64,000 bases of DNA from Shinisaurus crocodilurus (taxonomy: Eukaryota; Chordata; Lepidosauria; Squamata; Shinisauridae): NCBI GenBank assembly GCA_021292165.1, contig CM037877.1, positions 127,414,402 through 127,478,401 on the forward strand. Direction: 5' to 3'. Positions within the stretch are counted from its first letter, which is position 1. Every line of letters starts with the position of its first letter. The position numbers and the translations under genes are program-made. The notes below the pieces were generated by a model that ran no database searches, was not told the DNA's origin, and saw only the letters and a list, made by a program, of their open reading frames with translations. Shown here one piece after another: positions 9,953 through 21,207 of the stretch.

Positions 9953-11272
9953 TGCAGGAAACACTGCCGCTTTTTCTCCACAGCTTGCCTTTAGCTTTCG
10001 TCCTGATCCAGCAATACCACTCACATCTTGGCGTGCCTGGTGACACAGTGGATGTCCCTATGAGCCCTCAGGGCATAAAGGGAAGCTGGCGAAGTGATGG
10101 GGTAACATCACAGACTGTGGCTGCTCTGCCGTCTGAATCATTTAGAGCAGACCCCACCCCCATATGGATCGCTACGGTGCCGCCCATACACTCTGGAAGG
10201 AGCAGAATCCTCTCTTTAAAAGACCGGGCTCCATTCCAAGGCAGGTGCGGGGGCCACGAGCAAGCTAGAGCAGCTCCGAGGGCGCAGTGAACTGCCACGG
10301 TTAAAAAGCAGTTTTGGATAGCCAATGATATAGCCCAAGTAGAGGCGGAATCGCTTTTGTGTCCAACATGTCATGATCACCGCGAGTAAGTCTAGCAGTC
10401 CATAGAAGTTCAGTTTGCGCTTTGCTGGTACCATCCAGCATAACTAGTCAGGTCTCCCCCCCCCCCCCCGGCACCTGCTTGCTGCTCCCCCTGCTCCCCC
10501 GCCTTTGCCCTCAGCATAGACTCCCTCACTTCCCTAGGTGGCTGCTGCGGTTGGATAGGACTGTGGACTCCCTCTGGCTCCTCCCCAAGGGATGGAGCCG
10601 CCCAAGCAGCCAGGCCCCAGCCAGAAAGCCCCTCTCTCTGCGTAAGACCCAGAGTGGGTGGCTGACAGCAAAGATGAATGGATTTAATCAGACTGCTTAC
10701 AGGGCACCATCTGAAGTTTCGTGTAAGTTATGATAGCGACAGTTTGCACGAAAATTGTATTTCCAGGCTTCATTGACTGGCTTAATGAGAATCTTTACGT
10801 GTCAGATATTAAATTAAGAAATTAAAGAGCTGTTTCAGTGTGTATAGACTCTGTCGCTTGCACTGGCCGGCACGGCTCTCTACACATCCATCAGCAGCAC
10901 GCTTGCAAACGGATGGGAGAAGACTTTGATTTTCTGTCACCAGAGAAGTGAATCTAATGTGTGCTGGCACCTAATTCATGTTTTATTAAAAGGCATGAAG
11001 AGGGAGCTGCTAGCTTGGCCCTTGCCCAGTGCTCTCCCTTCTGGAAACCTGTGAAGAGGGATTAGAAGGTAGCCAGGTAGGCTTGCTTTCCTTCTTCTTT
11101 TTTTAAAAAAGAAAATAGCAACCAGTGAGGTGCCAAGCAACCCTTTAACAATTATGCCCACATATTCTTTTTCCAAAAGTGTCCGGTACCCTAGGTAGGT
11201 GCAGAAAAAAAAAAAAAAATACAAGAAGCAGAAAAAGTCACATATAGAAAGACCCATTATGTTTGTCTAGTA
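9952..11272. other. Mostly unique-looking sequence
   Basis: No gene or repeat family recognised. Contains a C run near 10457-10470. The stretch 10690-10985 is balanced in composition, free of repeat signatures and rich in AT homeodomain-like cores; see findings for its possible status as a conserved noncoding element. Confidence 0.4.
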
Positions 11273-11398
11273 CAGTGTTCTCCAACCTTGGGTCCCCAGA
11301 GGTTTTTGGCCTACAACTCCCAGCATGCCCCAGCTGGCTGGGGCATGCTGGGAGTTGTAGGCCAAAAACCTCTGGGGACCCAAGGTTGGAGAACACTG
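11273..11398. mobile_element. Fold-back hAT MITE (family H), copy 1
   Basis: Almost perfect palindrome whose arms begin CAGTGTTCTCCAACCTTGGG and run through 'ggcctacaactcccagcatg' to a short centre. Flanks are GTCTAGTA and GTCTATAC, a decayed 8-bp duplication. At least eight fairly complete members and several halves occur in this window. Confidence 0.85.
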
Positions 11399-12115
11399 GT
11401 CTATACATTATGCAAAATGTTGCACTGGTAGAACTGAGGTGGTACAATTCTAGATTGTACCACTTCAGAATGCAGGGTAGGGTCATCTTTTTTAATGCCC
11501 ACACCCACATAGAAACCTACTTGCATGTAGCAAAATTAGCACATCAGGGAGAAGGCTGCACTAACCCCATTTCCTGTGATATACGAATTCACTACATGCA
11601 AGGTGTGTGTGTGTGTGTTTTACATGGGGAAGTATTAAAAAAAATATGACACTCCCCAGTTGCAGTCTGAGGCAGCATGGTCCAGAATTCTACCATCGCA
11701 TTCTTTGTCATGTCACTAGAACGGAGTCCTAGTCACTGGTTCTCCACACTTAGTACAAACACATGTAGAAGGGGAAGCAAGGCTGCACCACTGTCCCTGC
11801 CCTTGATGTCATGGCAACTGCTGCCCCTGCCCCCTCAGTGTCCATGTGTCCAGTGCAAATGTCTGCAAAGGGAGCTTACTCACATTCAGATGAACATTCA
11901 TAGGTGCTCCATGCAATCAGGACGCTCATCATGCAGGCCACTTCCATGGAGTGCCCATGTATGTTGAGTGGAATGTGAGTAGGTGCCCCTGTACCTGTTT
12001 ATGCTAAATGCATGGATGTCAATAAGATGGAGTGGGCAGTGTGCTCTAACAGATTTGCCCTTGCCCATATTATGATATGGGATTTTTGTATTTAGCAACA
12101 ACTTGCAGAATCTCA
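11399..12115. other. No recognised feature
   Basis: Includes a short GT run near 11603. No gene or repeat assignment could be supported. Confidence 0.5.
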
Positions 12116-12348
12116 TGATGCACGGGGCTTTTTTAAGGCCACAAGGGCCATTTATGGACCAAAAACCTATGGTACAAACCCTTTACAATCAAAAGATGGC
12201 ACCAAACTCTTAAAAGACAAAGCGTCTATTGCACTGCATTGGAAAGAGCATTATTATGACCTTTTAAATCGTAAATCTAAGGTGATTTGAGATTTTTTCA
12301 CAAATCCCGCAAAAACAAATTAGAGAGGAACTTGCAATACTCCCCACT

Positions 12349-12830
12349 TTGGATGAAGTAAAAAAAGCCATTAATCAAATGAAGAATAACAAAGCTAGTG
12401 GACCAGATGGGATTCCTGCTGAAATCTTTAAAGAAGGGGGGCCCGAACTTGTACAACATCTTCATAAACTCATTGAAAAAATCTGGATAAGAGAAGAGAT
12501 CCCAGAAGACTTCAGGGATGCCATAATTATCACCCTCTTTAAGAAGGGTGATAGAACAGACTGTGGAAACTATCGGGGCATTTCTCTCTTAGCTACTGCA
12601 GGTAAAATATTTGCCAGGATTCTCGTAAACCGTCTTCTATCTATTTCAGAAGAGATCCTCCCTGAATCTCAATATGGTTTCCGCCCCTCTAGAGGAACAG
12701 TGGACATGATTTTTACTGCATGTCAGCTCCAAGAAAAATGCCGGGAGCAAAATCAACCCCTTTATATGGCATTTATTGATCTGGCTAAGGCCTTTGATAC
12801 TGTAGACCGAACAGCTCTCTGGATTATCAT
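12349..12830 (+). pseudogene. LINE reverse transcriptase, N-terminal half
   Basis: About 160 residues of non-LTR RT fingers and palm, ending at DRTALW just before the inversion breakpoint. The palm aspartate in FIDLAKAFD is present. The frame runs on to 12966 through inverted sequence that has no meaning as protein. Confidence 0.88.
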
Positions 12831-12834
12831 CAGC

Positions 12835-13143
12835 ATACTGAAGTTCCACAACAGAGGTTGTAATTACCTTACTTTTTGCTTTCAGCCTGCTGAGATTAAA
12901 AAGCTTTCCATCTGTTCGATATATAATTCCCACACTAGTGGGAAGTTTCCCCTTGACAAGATGTAAAATCATGGCGATGAAAATAGCAAATAATGTTGGG
13001 GCGATAACACATCCCTGTTTAACACCTGATCCCACTTTAAATGGAGCACCATAAGAGCCGTTGTTGTCCAAAACCGTTGCCGTCATGTTGTCATGGAGAA
13101 GTCGCAAGATATTCACAAATTTATTGGGGCATCCAATTTTCAT
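12835..13143 (-). pseudogene. LINE reverse transcriptase, inverted middle segment with YADD
   Basis: Minus-strand frame with GCPNKFVNILRLLHDNM, SGVKQGCVIAPTLFAIF and LQYADD, the next RT motifs after the plus-strand segment. Its order and both junctions fit a simple in-place inversion of about 0.3 kb. Confidence 0.88.
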
Positions 13144-13925
13144 AAGGATAGTCCAGAGAGCTGTAAATGCTTTTGCAGAAGCATACGAAAAACTTGGTCA
13201 CTCACTTAACATCAAAAAACCCAAAGTACTTCATCAGCAAGTGCTAGCTAACCCTTTGGTGATGCCATCTATCTAGCTTGGCGGGACAATACTGGAAAAT
13301 GTTGATCATTTTCTCTATCTTGGCAGCTATCTTTCTGTTGCACAACAGAACAAATTTGGCGAACAAATGTCAGTGTACTGGAAGAAGCAAAGACTACTAG
13401 TGTTGAAAAAATGATCCTTCAACGCCAACTTCAGTGGACCGGTCATGTTGTTCGAATGCCTGACTGCCATCTCCCGAAGCAGTTACTTTATTCCCAACTC
13501 AAGGATGGAAAGCGGAATATCGGTGGTCAATATAAGAGGTTTTAAAGGCTAATCTAAAAAAAAATGCAATATAAACATCGAAAACTGGGAAGCTCTGGCC
13601 CATGAACGATCTAACTGGAGGTTGGCCTTTCACAAAGGTTCTATGGACTTTGAAGAAGCCCAAATGCAAGGTGAAAGGGAGAAACGTGCTAAGCGAAAAG
13701 CACGTCAAATGAATCCTTTATAGGACCATCTTCCATCTGGTAACCTGTGTCCTCACTGTGGGAAGCTGTATGGATCTAGAATTGGCCTCCACAGTCACTT
13801 ACGGACCCATCGCTAGAGTCTACACAATTTTCTTTAGAATTTTCCTCCTTTTAAAATCTCCTTTTTGCAAATTTTTATCCTGGAAGACAATCTTACTTGG
13901 TCACGAGTGATCGCCTGACTGACTG

Positions 13926-14224
13926 AATGTATCCCACCCCACATGCCATATTCCAGGTACAAAGTGTCAAAAGGAATGGTAAGTTTACAACATTCCAGGT
14001 ATTAACACACAGAGGTGTTGTTGTTGTTGTTGTTTTTTAAGAGAGGACTCTGAGATCAGGCATGTATTTTCATCTTTTACTTTAAAATATTGAGCTGTTT
14101 TTACATTTCATGATATAACAGCAGTAAACATACAAGAATACATAGTAGCTGCAAACAAAACTTAATTTAAAACATTCTAAGTTTAGTTTGAGAAGCATTG
14201 CCTTTAAATATTAAAACATCTTAC
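13926..14224. other. No recognised feature
   Basis: AT-rich, with a (TTG)n run near 14017-14032. Nothing else could be supported. Confidence 0.5.
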
Positions 14225-14460
14225 ACAGTGGGCCAGTTTGCACAACACTTGAAACCCACAGAGGCTCTGTAGCCTCTGTGGCCTTAAAGTTGCCCCAGCT
14301 CTGCCTGACTAATGATTGGGCACAGCGGGGGTCTGGAGGCACCACCTCTCCCCTCTTCCTCCCTCAGTCCTCCTGCCGGTATCCCAGGGGACACTGCACG
14401 GGAGCACTGAGAGAAGCAGAGCAAATGGCACTTTCAGCAGCTGTCATCGGCTCCCCTCGC
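14225..14460. repeat. Partner copy of the 7065-7300 repeat
   Basis: Begins 'cagtttgcacaacac' and shares ordered phrases with 7066-7260, including 'ggtatccca.gggacac'. Family unknown. Confidence 0.45.
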
Positions 14461-17400
14461 TGTGTACAGCACTGTTTCTCTGGTGGCTATTTAAAATGCT
14501 CCCCTCTGCTGGGATTACTCCTAAGTAAGCCCAACAGAAGGGCTGGTTTGCGGCACTGCCAGGGAGAATCAAGTCCCACTCTGAACCCAGCTAGTGAGAG
14601 ATGCTAGTCAGGTTGGAAGAGGGACCTGATTCTCCCACTTCTCCCACTCTGCATTTTCACTAGATGGCTGTTTCAGCCATCTAATGACGGTGTTTCGGAG
14701 AGGGAGGAAGGGAGGCTGGAGCAGCATCTGGATACCTTGTATCCTGGCCCTTCCAGTCTCTTCCCCTCCCCCTTTACCTCCTCTCAGAGGTCATTTTCCC
14801 AACCTCAGAGAGCAGCCAGTGCAGTTCTTTCTGCACTAGCTGCAAGGGGGTGGGGGAATTGAAACTTTGATTCCCAGCTCTGAGGTCGGCGTGCTGTCTT
14901 TGACCTTGGGGCTGGGAATCCGAACTATCCTATGCCCCCCCAAAACAAAGTCTAGGTGCATAGGATCATTCCTTCCCATTATTTTGAATAAATATTTTTG
15001 CAAGGTAGCCTATTATGCAGGTTGGTGCAGGAGTCTTGCAAGATGCAAAGGCTTCTGGGGCAAATATTTGTCATAGTGCATGATGTTAGCAGTGGGGTCA
15101 GTGACATGGTCCTGCTCCTCTCTTCTCCAGATGTTTGTACTACACATGGAAAACAAGTGAAGAAGCCTTTCCTCTAAGTAATTTTGAATATAGCCATCTC
15201 TCTTTTTGAAAAAAAACAAGCATCTTTATAGCCCTATGAATTATGCTAATTATGCTACCGTAATTAAACTTGGACTTTAATGAGATTAAATACATTCCTA
15301 AAATAATTAAAATAGATTACAAATGCCTTATCCAGGACTAACCAGTATGCTTTCCAAGCTGAGCAATATTGGATCAATCACAATCAAACTCTCTGTACTT
15401 GCCACAAACTTGCTGGATGGCCCGTTCAAGTCACTGCTTCACTTCCCCAATTGTAAACTGGGAATAATGATCTAAAGCACTGGATTGTTTTGAAGACAAC
15501 CAAGATATGTTGTTAATCACTTGGCAAGCTAAAACTGCTATGCAAGAATGGGTGCCAAATTCTTTTTTTAAAGAAGAAACCTCTCTCACATTTCTTTTCT
15601 TTTCTTTTTACAATAAATCTATGTGTTTCCACCCCCTTCTCTTGTCATAGTCGCCAGGTATACCTACAATACCTCAAGGCTGTTTTTCTACATTCTCTGT
15701 TCTATTATGAAATAGCTACTTCTGAACAAAGTCTGCTGTGAAATATGCAAATGCTACCATGAAGTAAGCAATTGCTTACTATTTAAAAACTGCAGCTCTA
15801 ACCATGGGAATAAATTTCATAGGTCAATGTTGTGCCGTATAAAATGTATTTTCTTTCATTCATTACATATCTTCTGCCAGTTAATTTATCCAGGTGTTCT
15901 CCATTTCCTACATTTTGGGAAAGCGTAAATGACAGCTCCTTAATGACTTTCCTCCCACAATAATTTACCATTTTATATCCCACCTCAACCTTCTCCTTTC
16001 TTAACTGTAGAGCCCTCATCATTTTAAGGATTCCTTACTCTTGATACTGGGCAGAGCAATCCTAACTGTGCATGTGTTGTGGAGGGGGCTGTGAGATGGT
16101 GAATCATACTTCATTTCCAAAGCCCTGCTGGTTCACGCAGGCCAGGCCAGGCCAGGCCAAGGTTGGTGGGGAGTGGACTTCCCTTTCCCTGTTTCTGGCA
16201 TGTTTTATTTTTGCCCTCCTGTTCATTCCAGTAGGAGGGATAATACTGATTGCACCCCTGTTTCAGGGAATACTGCTAGCAGAAACACCACCAGCAGTAG
16301 ATCTATGCCCATGGAGCTGTCCGTGGGTGTACCTGGGGTTTCCGGGCAGATGTGCACCTGCTGCTGGCAGAGCTTCTCCCCATTGGCAGAGGGGCATCTC
16401 CGCCAAATCCTAACCCCCTCCAGCCAGTGGTTCTAGGGGCTCAGATGGCACTGTTGGTTGCTTTTTTTCCTCCTCTGTCCCCCCCCCAATTCTGCTGTTT
16501 CTTTTGAAAATGGGGGAACAAAAACCTTGTTATGTATTAAGAATGGAAGGCCCACTGATTGATATAGGAGGATAATGTATTCCTTACATTTTGTATTCTT
16601 GATTTGATTTTTAATAGCTTTCTAAAATGATTGATGGCTGGAGAGGTATATGGGTATTTGAAAGACAACTTTGAACTGCACCCTTTTTCACAACAGCCAC
16701 ACACTGGGTCAACATTTTCAGTGTACAGCTGGCCTTTTTTCCTATGCAGCTGGCCTTTTTTCTAGGTCCAGTTTACATATTTCTTCCTAATCCAGTCTAA
16801 GGATTGTCAACCAATTTTGACCAATAAGGTATGTTTCCCATCCCTCTGTTGTAAAGTTGAGACATAAATAGCTGAAACCTACATTTTGGTGATTTTCAGG
16901 TGGAAGTGAATTCAGGCTCTTGAACAGGGGCTGATTTCACTGAATAGTGGGCCTACCCTTAGCAGAGGCAGTGGCTCCTTTAACTATATATAAATTAAAC
17001 TTTAGACATGAAAAATGTCAAAAGCAGAGTTACATGAGTTCAATTATAGCATTGAAAATACATGTTTGAACCAAACTCTTTCCCCCCCCCTCTAGAGAGA
17101 AGGGTAGCTTTTCAAAGTTACAAAGAAACTCACCTTATGTTCATAGTTGATCACTCAGGTAGTTTCCCCCCCCCCCCATGGAAAGAGTGAAGATTTAACA
17201 CTTTGAGACTGAGAATCCAGTGATATGTCATCCCAGCTAATTCAGATCCAAACAAAAACATTTAACATGTAGGTTTCATCCCAGCTAACTTCTAGGAAAG
17301 TGGAATTTTGGCAGCTAGAATCCACAGGATTCCTGTGGTGTCCTATATGCCGGGAAATACCGAATTGAACAGCATAAAGATCAACAGGCTAATTATTAAC

Positions 17401-17759
17401 GTGTTCCATTCCAGAGCAAATGTCTCAGTCTGCAAACTGGAGCTTTGGTTCTCATAAGCCAAATAATGGTTATGCTTTGGTCAAAATTAAGATAATTTTT
17501 ATGTACAGGAACATATGGATCAGAGTGCAAGTGATGTAATATCACTGAAAAGAGAAGGTCCCAGGTGAGCTAGCCTTGGGAAATGTCCATATGTAGGCAG
17601 TAAGAAAGTCACATGGAACACCTAAAGGGGAAAGCTTGCATCCTCCAGAGATCAGGATATTCTTCTTTCTTGACCCAGGGCAAGCTGTGGTAGTCACCTA
17701 AAATGAATGTCTTGCTGTTTAGAGTGCCTTAGTCACTTGTGCAAGTTTCAGGGAGCAGA

Positions 17760-17760
<1 letters not shown>
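14461..17760. other. Unrecognised, mostly AT-rich sequence
   Basis: No gene or repeat family recognised over 3.3 kb. A short tandem of 'ggcca' units lies near 16139-16160 and C runs near 17080 and 17166. The segment 15230-15330 is dense in TAATTA and TAAT cores and might be a conserved regulatory element; this is inference. Confidence 0.4.

Positions 17761-17761
<1 letters not shown>

Positions 17762-17800
<39 letters not shown>
17762..17800. repeat. (CT)n microsatellite
   Basis: About 19 uninterrupted CT units immediately upstream of the solo LTR. Confidence 0.97.
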
Positions 17801-17802
<2 letters not shown>

Positions 17803-17817
17803 GAAGTGAATGGAAAC

Positions 17818-19556
17818 TGTGGAGAGAAAGCCTGAGTACACTGCTGAACCCTGACATACTGAACCCTGACATGTTTTCCCCTTTTCCGCTGTCACCCCTC
17901 TGTCTGCATAATCCCCACCCAGGGCACAGGAGACACAATTCTGGGCAGACCAGTTACGCATCTGCCACATCTGCATACATTCAATGGGACACATTTACAC
18001 TTCCCTCAAGGAAGAGCATGAGATTCCGGAGGTGGGGGGTGCAGTCTCAGAGAGCTGCAAAGTACCCATGGAGATGCCAGCACCCGAAAGGTGCCACCAC
18101 CCCACGGGGCGGGACCAGCCCCCCTGGTCATCAAGGGCGGGGAGGGGGCGGAGGAGGGTAGAAAAGATACGTGCCAAAGAACCAAGGGTTGTTGGGAACA
18201 TGGTGCAGGCTTGCAGAGGTCAGGTCGCTAGCTCTGGCTAGGGCCAAACAACTTCCAACCCCGGGCAGGATGCCCGGCGATCAGCAAAGCAAAACCGCTA
18301 CGTTAGAACCTAGAGTCAGAGTCTCTGGTGTCAGGTAAAATTCTGCATTCAAGCAAAGCCTATGGAGAAAGCAAATTGAATACTTCAGTTTCCTATCTGA
18401 ATTGACTGTTCTGTTTATACCAGTGATGGCGAACCTATGGCACGGGTGCCACAGCTGGCACGCAGGGACCTCTCTGTGGGCACTCGAGCCATTGGTCACC
18501 AGATCGCGAAAAGACCGTCCCCTTCTGCAAAACACTAATGATCTTGTTCTTTCTCACAGTGTGGAACAGAATGATTTTATTCTAGAATTCCTGTTACAGA
18601 ATTCTTTTCTACATTGTTATCACATTTAAAAGATTTTGAAGAATGATGCACAGAGCATGGCTTGGATGTAAAGCCCTAACAGTTGACCCGAGTGCTGCAT
18701 GTGTTGCTCTCAAACTAACGGAGTATGAACCAAGGTTTGGCAAATTATCAGCATGCATGCAATAGCAAAAATCACATTAATTGTGCAAAAGCATGCCCAA
18801 TGCAAACTTTTACCTAATGCAGTGTTTGCAGTCGAAGACATAAAGTGTTTAAAATGTGTTAAGCACGTTTAGTTTTCTTGTTTATCTTGCTCATCCTAGT
18901 ACAGGTTGACTTTTACTTTTACTAATCCGACACCTGTAGAAGCAGGGAAAGGACCCGGGGTAAAGCTTGCCCCATACAATTTCAGTCTGGCATATAATCA
19001 TATTACAAGTTGAGAATCCCTTATCCAAAAATAAGGGATTCTTATTTAAATAATTATCCTAATTATTTAAAAAGTTTGTATAAATTCCCTTCAGGCTATG
19101 GGTACAATGTAGTACTAGAATAATTTTTTGAGTTGATTTTTTTTCCAACAAAAAACTGTTTGTATCATTGAAAGCTCTGTTATTGCGTTTTTCTTTTAAG
19201 ACAAAATATGTTAATTAGTTCGGACAACTGTATGAGTTGTTTTTCTAAAATTCAGGTTTAATTGCAGTGTTGGCACTTGGAAATAAATAAGTTGGTTTTG
19301 TGTTGCAGTTTGGGCACTCGGGCTCAAAAAAGTTAGCCATCACTGGTTTATACTGTGAAATTCCTGTAGTCTATTAGTTCCGCTCCATTAAACTCTTTTG
19401 TAACTGACTAGCTTGTGGCTTCCCTGTGTTTCTAAGGGGATTCCTTGTCAATTTCACTCGCGGCTGAAAGTAAAGGTTTTGACAGGGCACGACTTCGGTG
19501 CCGGTTAACTCTTAAGGTGCCGAACCCGCGCAACGGACCAGGTTTGGTCCGCCACA
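17818..19556 (+). mobile_element. Divergent Gmr1-like solo LTR split by a hAT element
   Basis: Begins TGTGGAGAGAAAGCCTGAG and ends GTCCGCCACA. Ordered similarity to the element B LTR is seen along its length: 'gtctcagagagctg', 'gggttgttgggaac', 'agtctattagttccgctc', 'ggtgccggttaac', 'ggtgccgaacccgcgcaa'. A perfect 5-bp duplication GAAAC flanks it (17813-17817 and 19557-19561). Without the hAT insert and its duplication the LTR is about 806 bp, close to the 766-771 bp of element B. No internal retrotransposon sequence remains, so it is a solo LTR from LTR-LTR recombination. Confidence 0.85.
18421..19345. mobile_element. OC1-like hAT element, 925 bp
   Basis: Ends CAGTGATGGCGAAC and, reverse-complemented, CAGTGATGGCTAAC, with a perfect 8-bp duplication GTTTATAC (18413-18420 and 19346-19353). 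Subterminal text ('tgggcactcg', 'gtgttggcacttggaaataaata') recalls OposCharlie1/OC1, a hAT family reported as horizontally transferred among tetrapods. No open transposase frame remains. Confidence 0.88.
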
Positions 19557-19908
19557 GAAACGATGTCTCAAACCATTCCTCTTAAGGCTTCTTTCCAAAG
19601 AAGTAGTTCTGCTTTGCTTTCTGCTTCAGTAACAAAGTCAGTATCAGAGGGATTCTGGGGCTTCAATCGGGAACCTCAGTATAAGTCAAAGACCTAAAAC
19701 TGGCTCAGGCCTGTGGAACTTCTTCAGGTGCAGAAGGGACTCCAGGTGTGCTGCAACATCAGCCCCTGCAGCTGGCTGACAGTATGGCCTGAACTGCCAT
19801 GCCTGGTACAAATCTTGGGAGCCTGGTCTTCTGCCCTTACCTAGTCAACAGAGCAGTACCTTTTGCCAGCTGCACTTCAGGCTCGCACACCCAACTCTAG
19901 CTCTAGAG

Positions 19909-20005
19909 CAGTGTTCTCCAACCTTGGGTACCCAGATGTACTGGCTGGGGCATGCTGGGAGTTGTAGGCCAAAAACATCTGGGGACCCAAGGTTGGAGAA
20001 CACTG
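19909..20005. mobile_element. Fold-back hAT MITE (family H), copy 2
   Basis: Short version with CAGTGTTCTCCAACCTTGGG ends; the left arm is shortened by an internal deletion. Flanks CTCTAGAG and CTCTAGTA match at 6 of 8 positions. Confidence 0.85.
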
Positions 20006-21022
20006 CTCTAGTAGAAACTGAATTCAGGGGTTCTGCTCCAGGGCTGGAGTGGGATATGGCCATGCAGAACCCTCACCTGGCTCTGACAGAACATGTGATT
20101 TTGGAAGGTTCATTCAGCAACATAGAACCATTGATCCATCCCCACTTCAGCTTCATCTCAGAGATTCCAAGTCACTGGTGAAGAGAGACTCTTCCTTTAA
20201 AAAAAATATCTGTCTGTCAGAGCAAGAAAAATCACCCGTAAAGGACCCTTGGTGAATCATCCATCTCTCCCATCCTGCTATAGATCAGGCTTCTCTTTGG
20301 GTGAGAAAGGTTTCAGTAAACAGCTTAATTTGGCACTAATATGAGTGGAGACATTGTTCAGCGTGTCACCTATTGATTGGCATCGTTACAGCACCATCAG
20401 TCATACTGGGTATTCCATCCTTGCATTATTATCATTATTATTTCAAAAATAATGTATCTCCAAGTGCTCAAACTGTTTAGGAAGGCAATGAAGTGAGTGT
20501 ATGGGGTGGTGGTGGCGGCGGCAAAAGGCACAGTGGGAGATGTAAGTGCATGTGACAAAAGAGCAAGGCATAGCCAATATTATTTGCAGCAGGAGTTCAC
20601 CAAGGCAAAGGCAGGGCAATGAATTAGACAGGCATGTATGTGGCCTCTTCCCTCATTCAAAGGCAGGTTTAGTGTTCTTCTGTTTTCCATTTCTCACTTT
20701 TGAGACTGCCCACAACCCACTTCTGAGGTTCCAATTTTTCTTCATGAAATGCTTTTTTATGTACATTTGGGGTAATGAACCTCAGTTGTATGGGCAGTAT
20801 ACTATTCAACACTACGGCAAACAGCAATTACATTGCACTACTAGCATAAGCAACCTCTAGCGCAGGTGTAGACGAGCTGTTTGGGTCTCTGGGCACCACC
20901 AAAAATTTCCCTAGGGCTGGATGGCTGCACCTTCCTCTCCCCACTCATGATTTCCTCCCACCCCTCACAACTCCCTTCTATTTCCCCCTCCACATCATGC
21001 ATCATTTTGTACACCGTGATCA
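20006..21022. other. No recognised feature
   Basis: No gene or repeat could be supported; a (TGG/CGG) run is near 20505-20522. Confidence 0.45.
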
Positions 21023-21029
21023 CGCCATT

Positions 21030-21165
21030 GAGTCCAACCCCCTACTCAGTTCAGGAGTCCAGTTTAAAGCATGCCTGATGGATAGTGGTCCAGTCTCTGC
21101 TGTTTAATGCCTCCAGCAACGGAGAGCCCACCACCTCCCTAGGCAGTTCTGGCTGTTTCCCAGAG
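21030..21165 (-). mobile_element. CR1 3'-region fragment
   Basis: Reads 'gagtccaaccccctactcag', then 'gagagcccaccacctccct', matching on the minus strand the C-terminal ORF2 and 3' tail of CR1, as in the copy beginning at 21208. Confidence 0.75.
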
Positions 21166-21207
21166 GTGGGGGTGGGAGGAGAGCTGGACACTGTTGTGCC
21201 CGGTGGG

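Larger units (their letters stand above)
12116..13925 (+). mobile_element. Non-LTR retrotransposon relic with internal inversion
   Basis: A 5'-truncated LINE. Plus-strand frames encode the endonuclease-RT linker (FFKATRAIYGPKTYG near 12130) and RT (12349-12830: NNKASGPDGIPAEIF, GNYRGISLLATAGKIFARIL, YGFRPSRGT, FIDLAKAFDTVDRTALW). The following RT part, including the YADD catalytic box, lies on the MINUS strand (13143 down to about 12835). After about 13147 the plus strand resumes with the thumb region. Near 13740-13815 is a C-terminal CxxC...H...H finger (CPHCGKLYGSRIGLHSH). RTs of this type are often mislabelled 'craniofacial development protein 2-like'; the clade (RTE- or Rex-like) is not resolved. 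Several frameshifts occur. Confidence 0.85.

Noticed and set aside
12349..13815. Gene for a craniofacial development protein 2-like product
   Set aside because: That label is a common misannotation of this LINE reverse transcriptase; the locus is frameshifted and partly inverted.
18950..19060. A Tigger insertion inside the OC1-like element ('gttgagaatcccttatcc')
   Set aside because: Only one short phrase matches; no pair of ends or TA duplication was seen.
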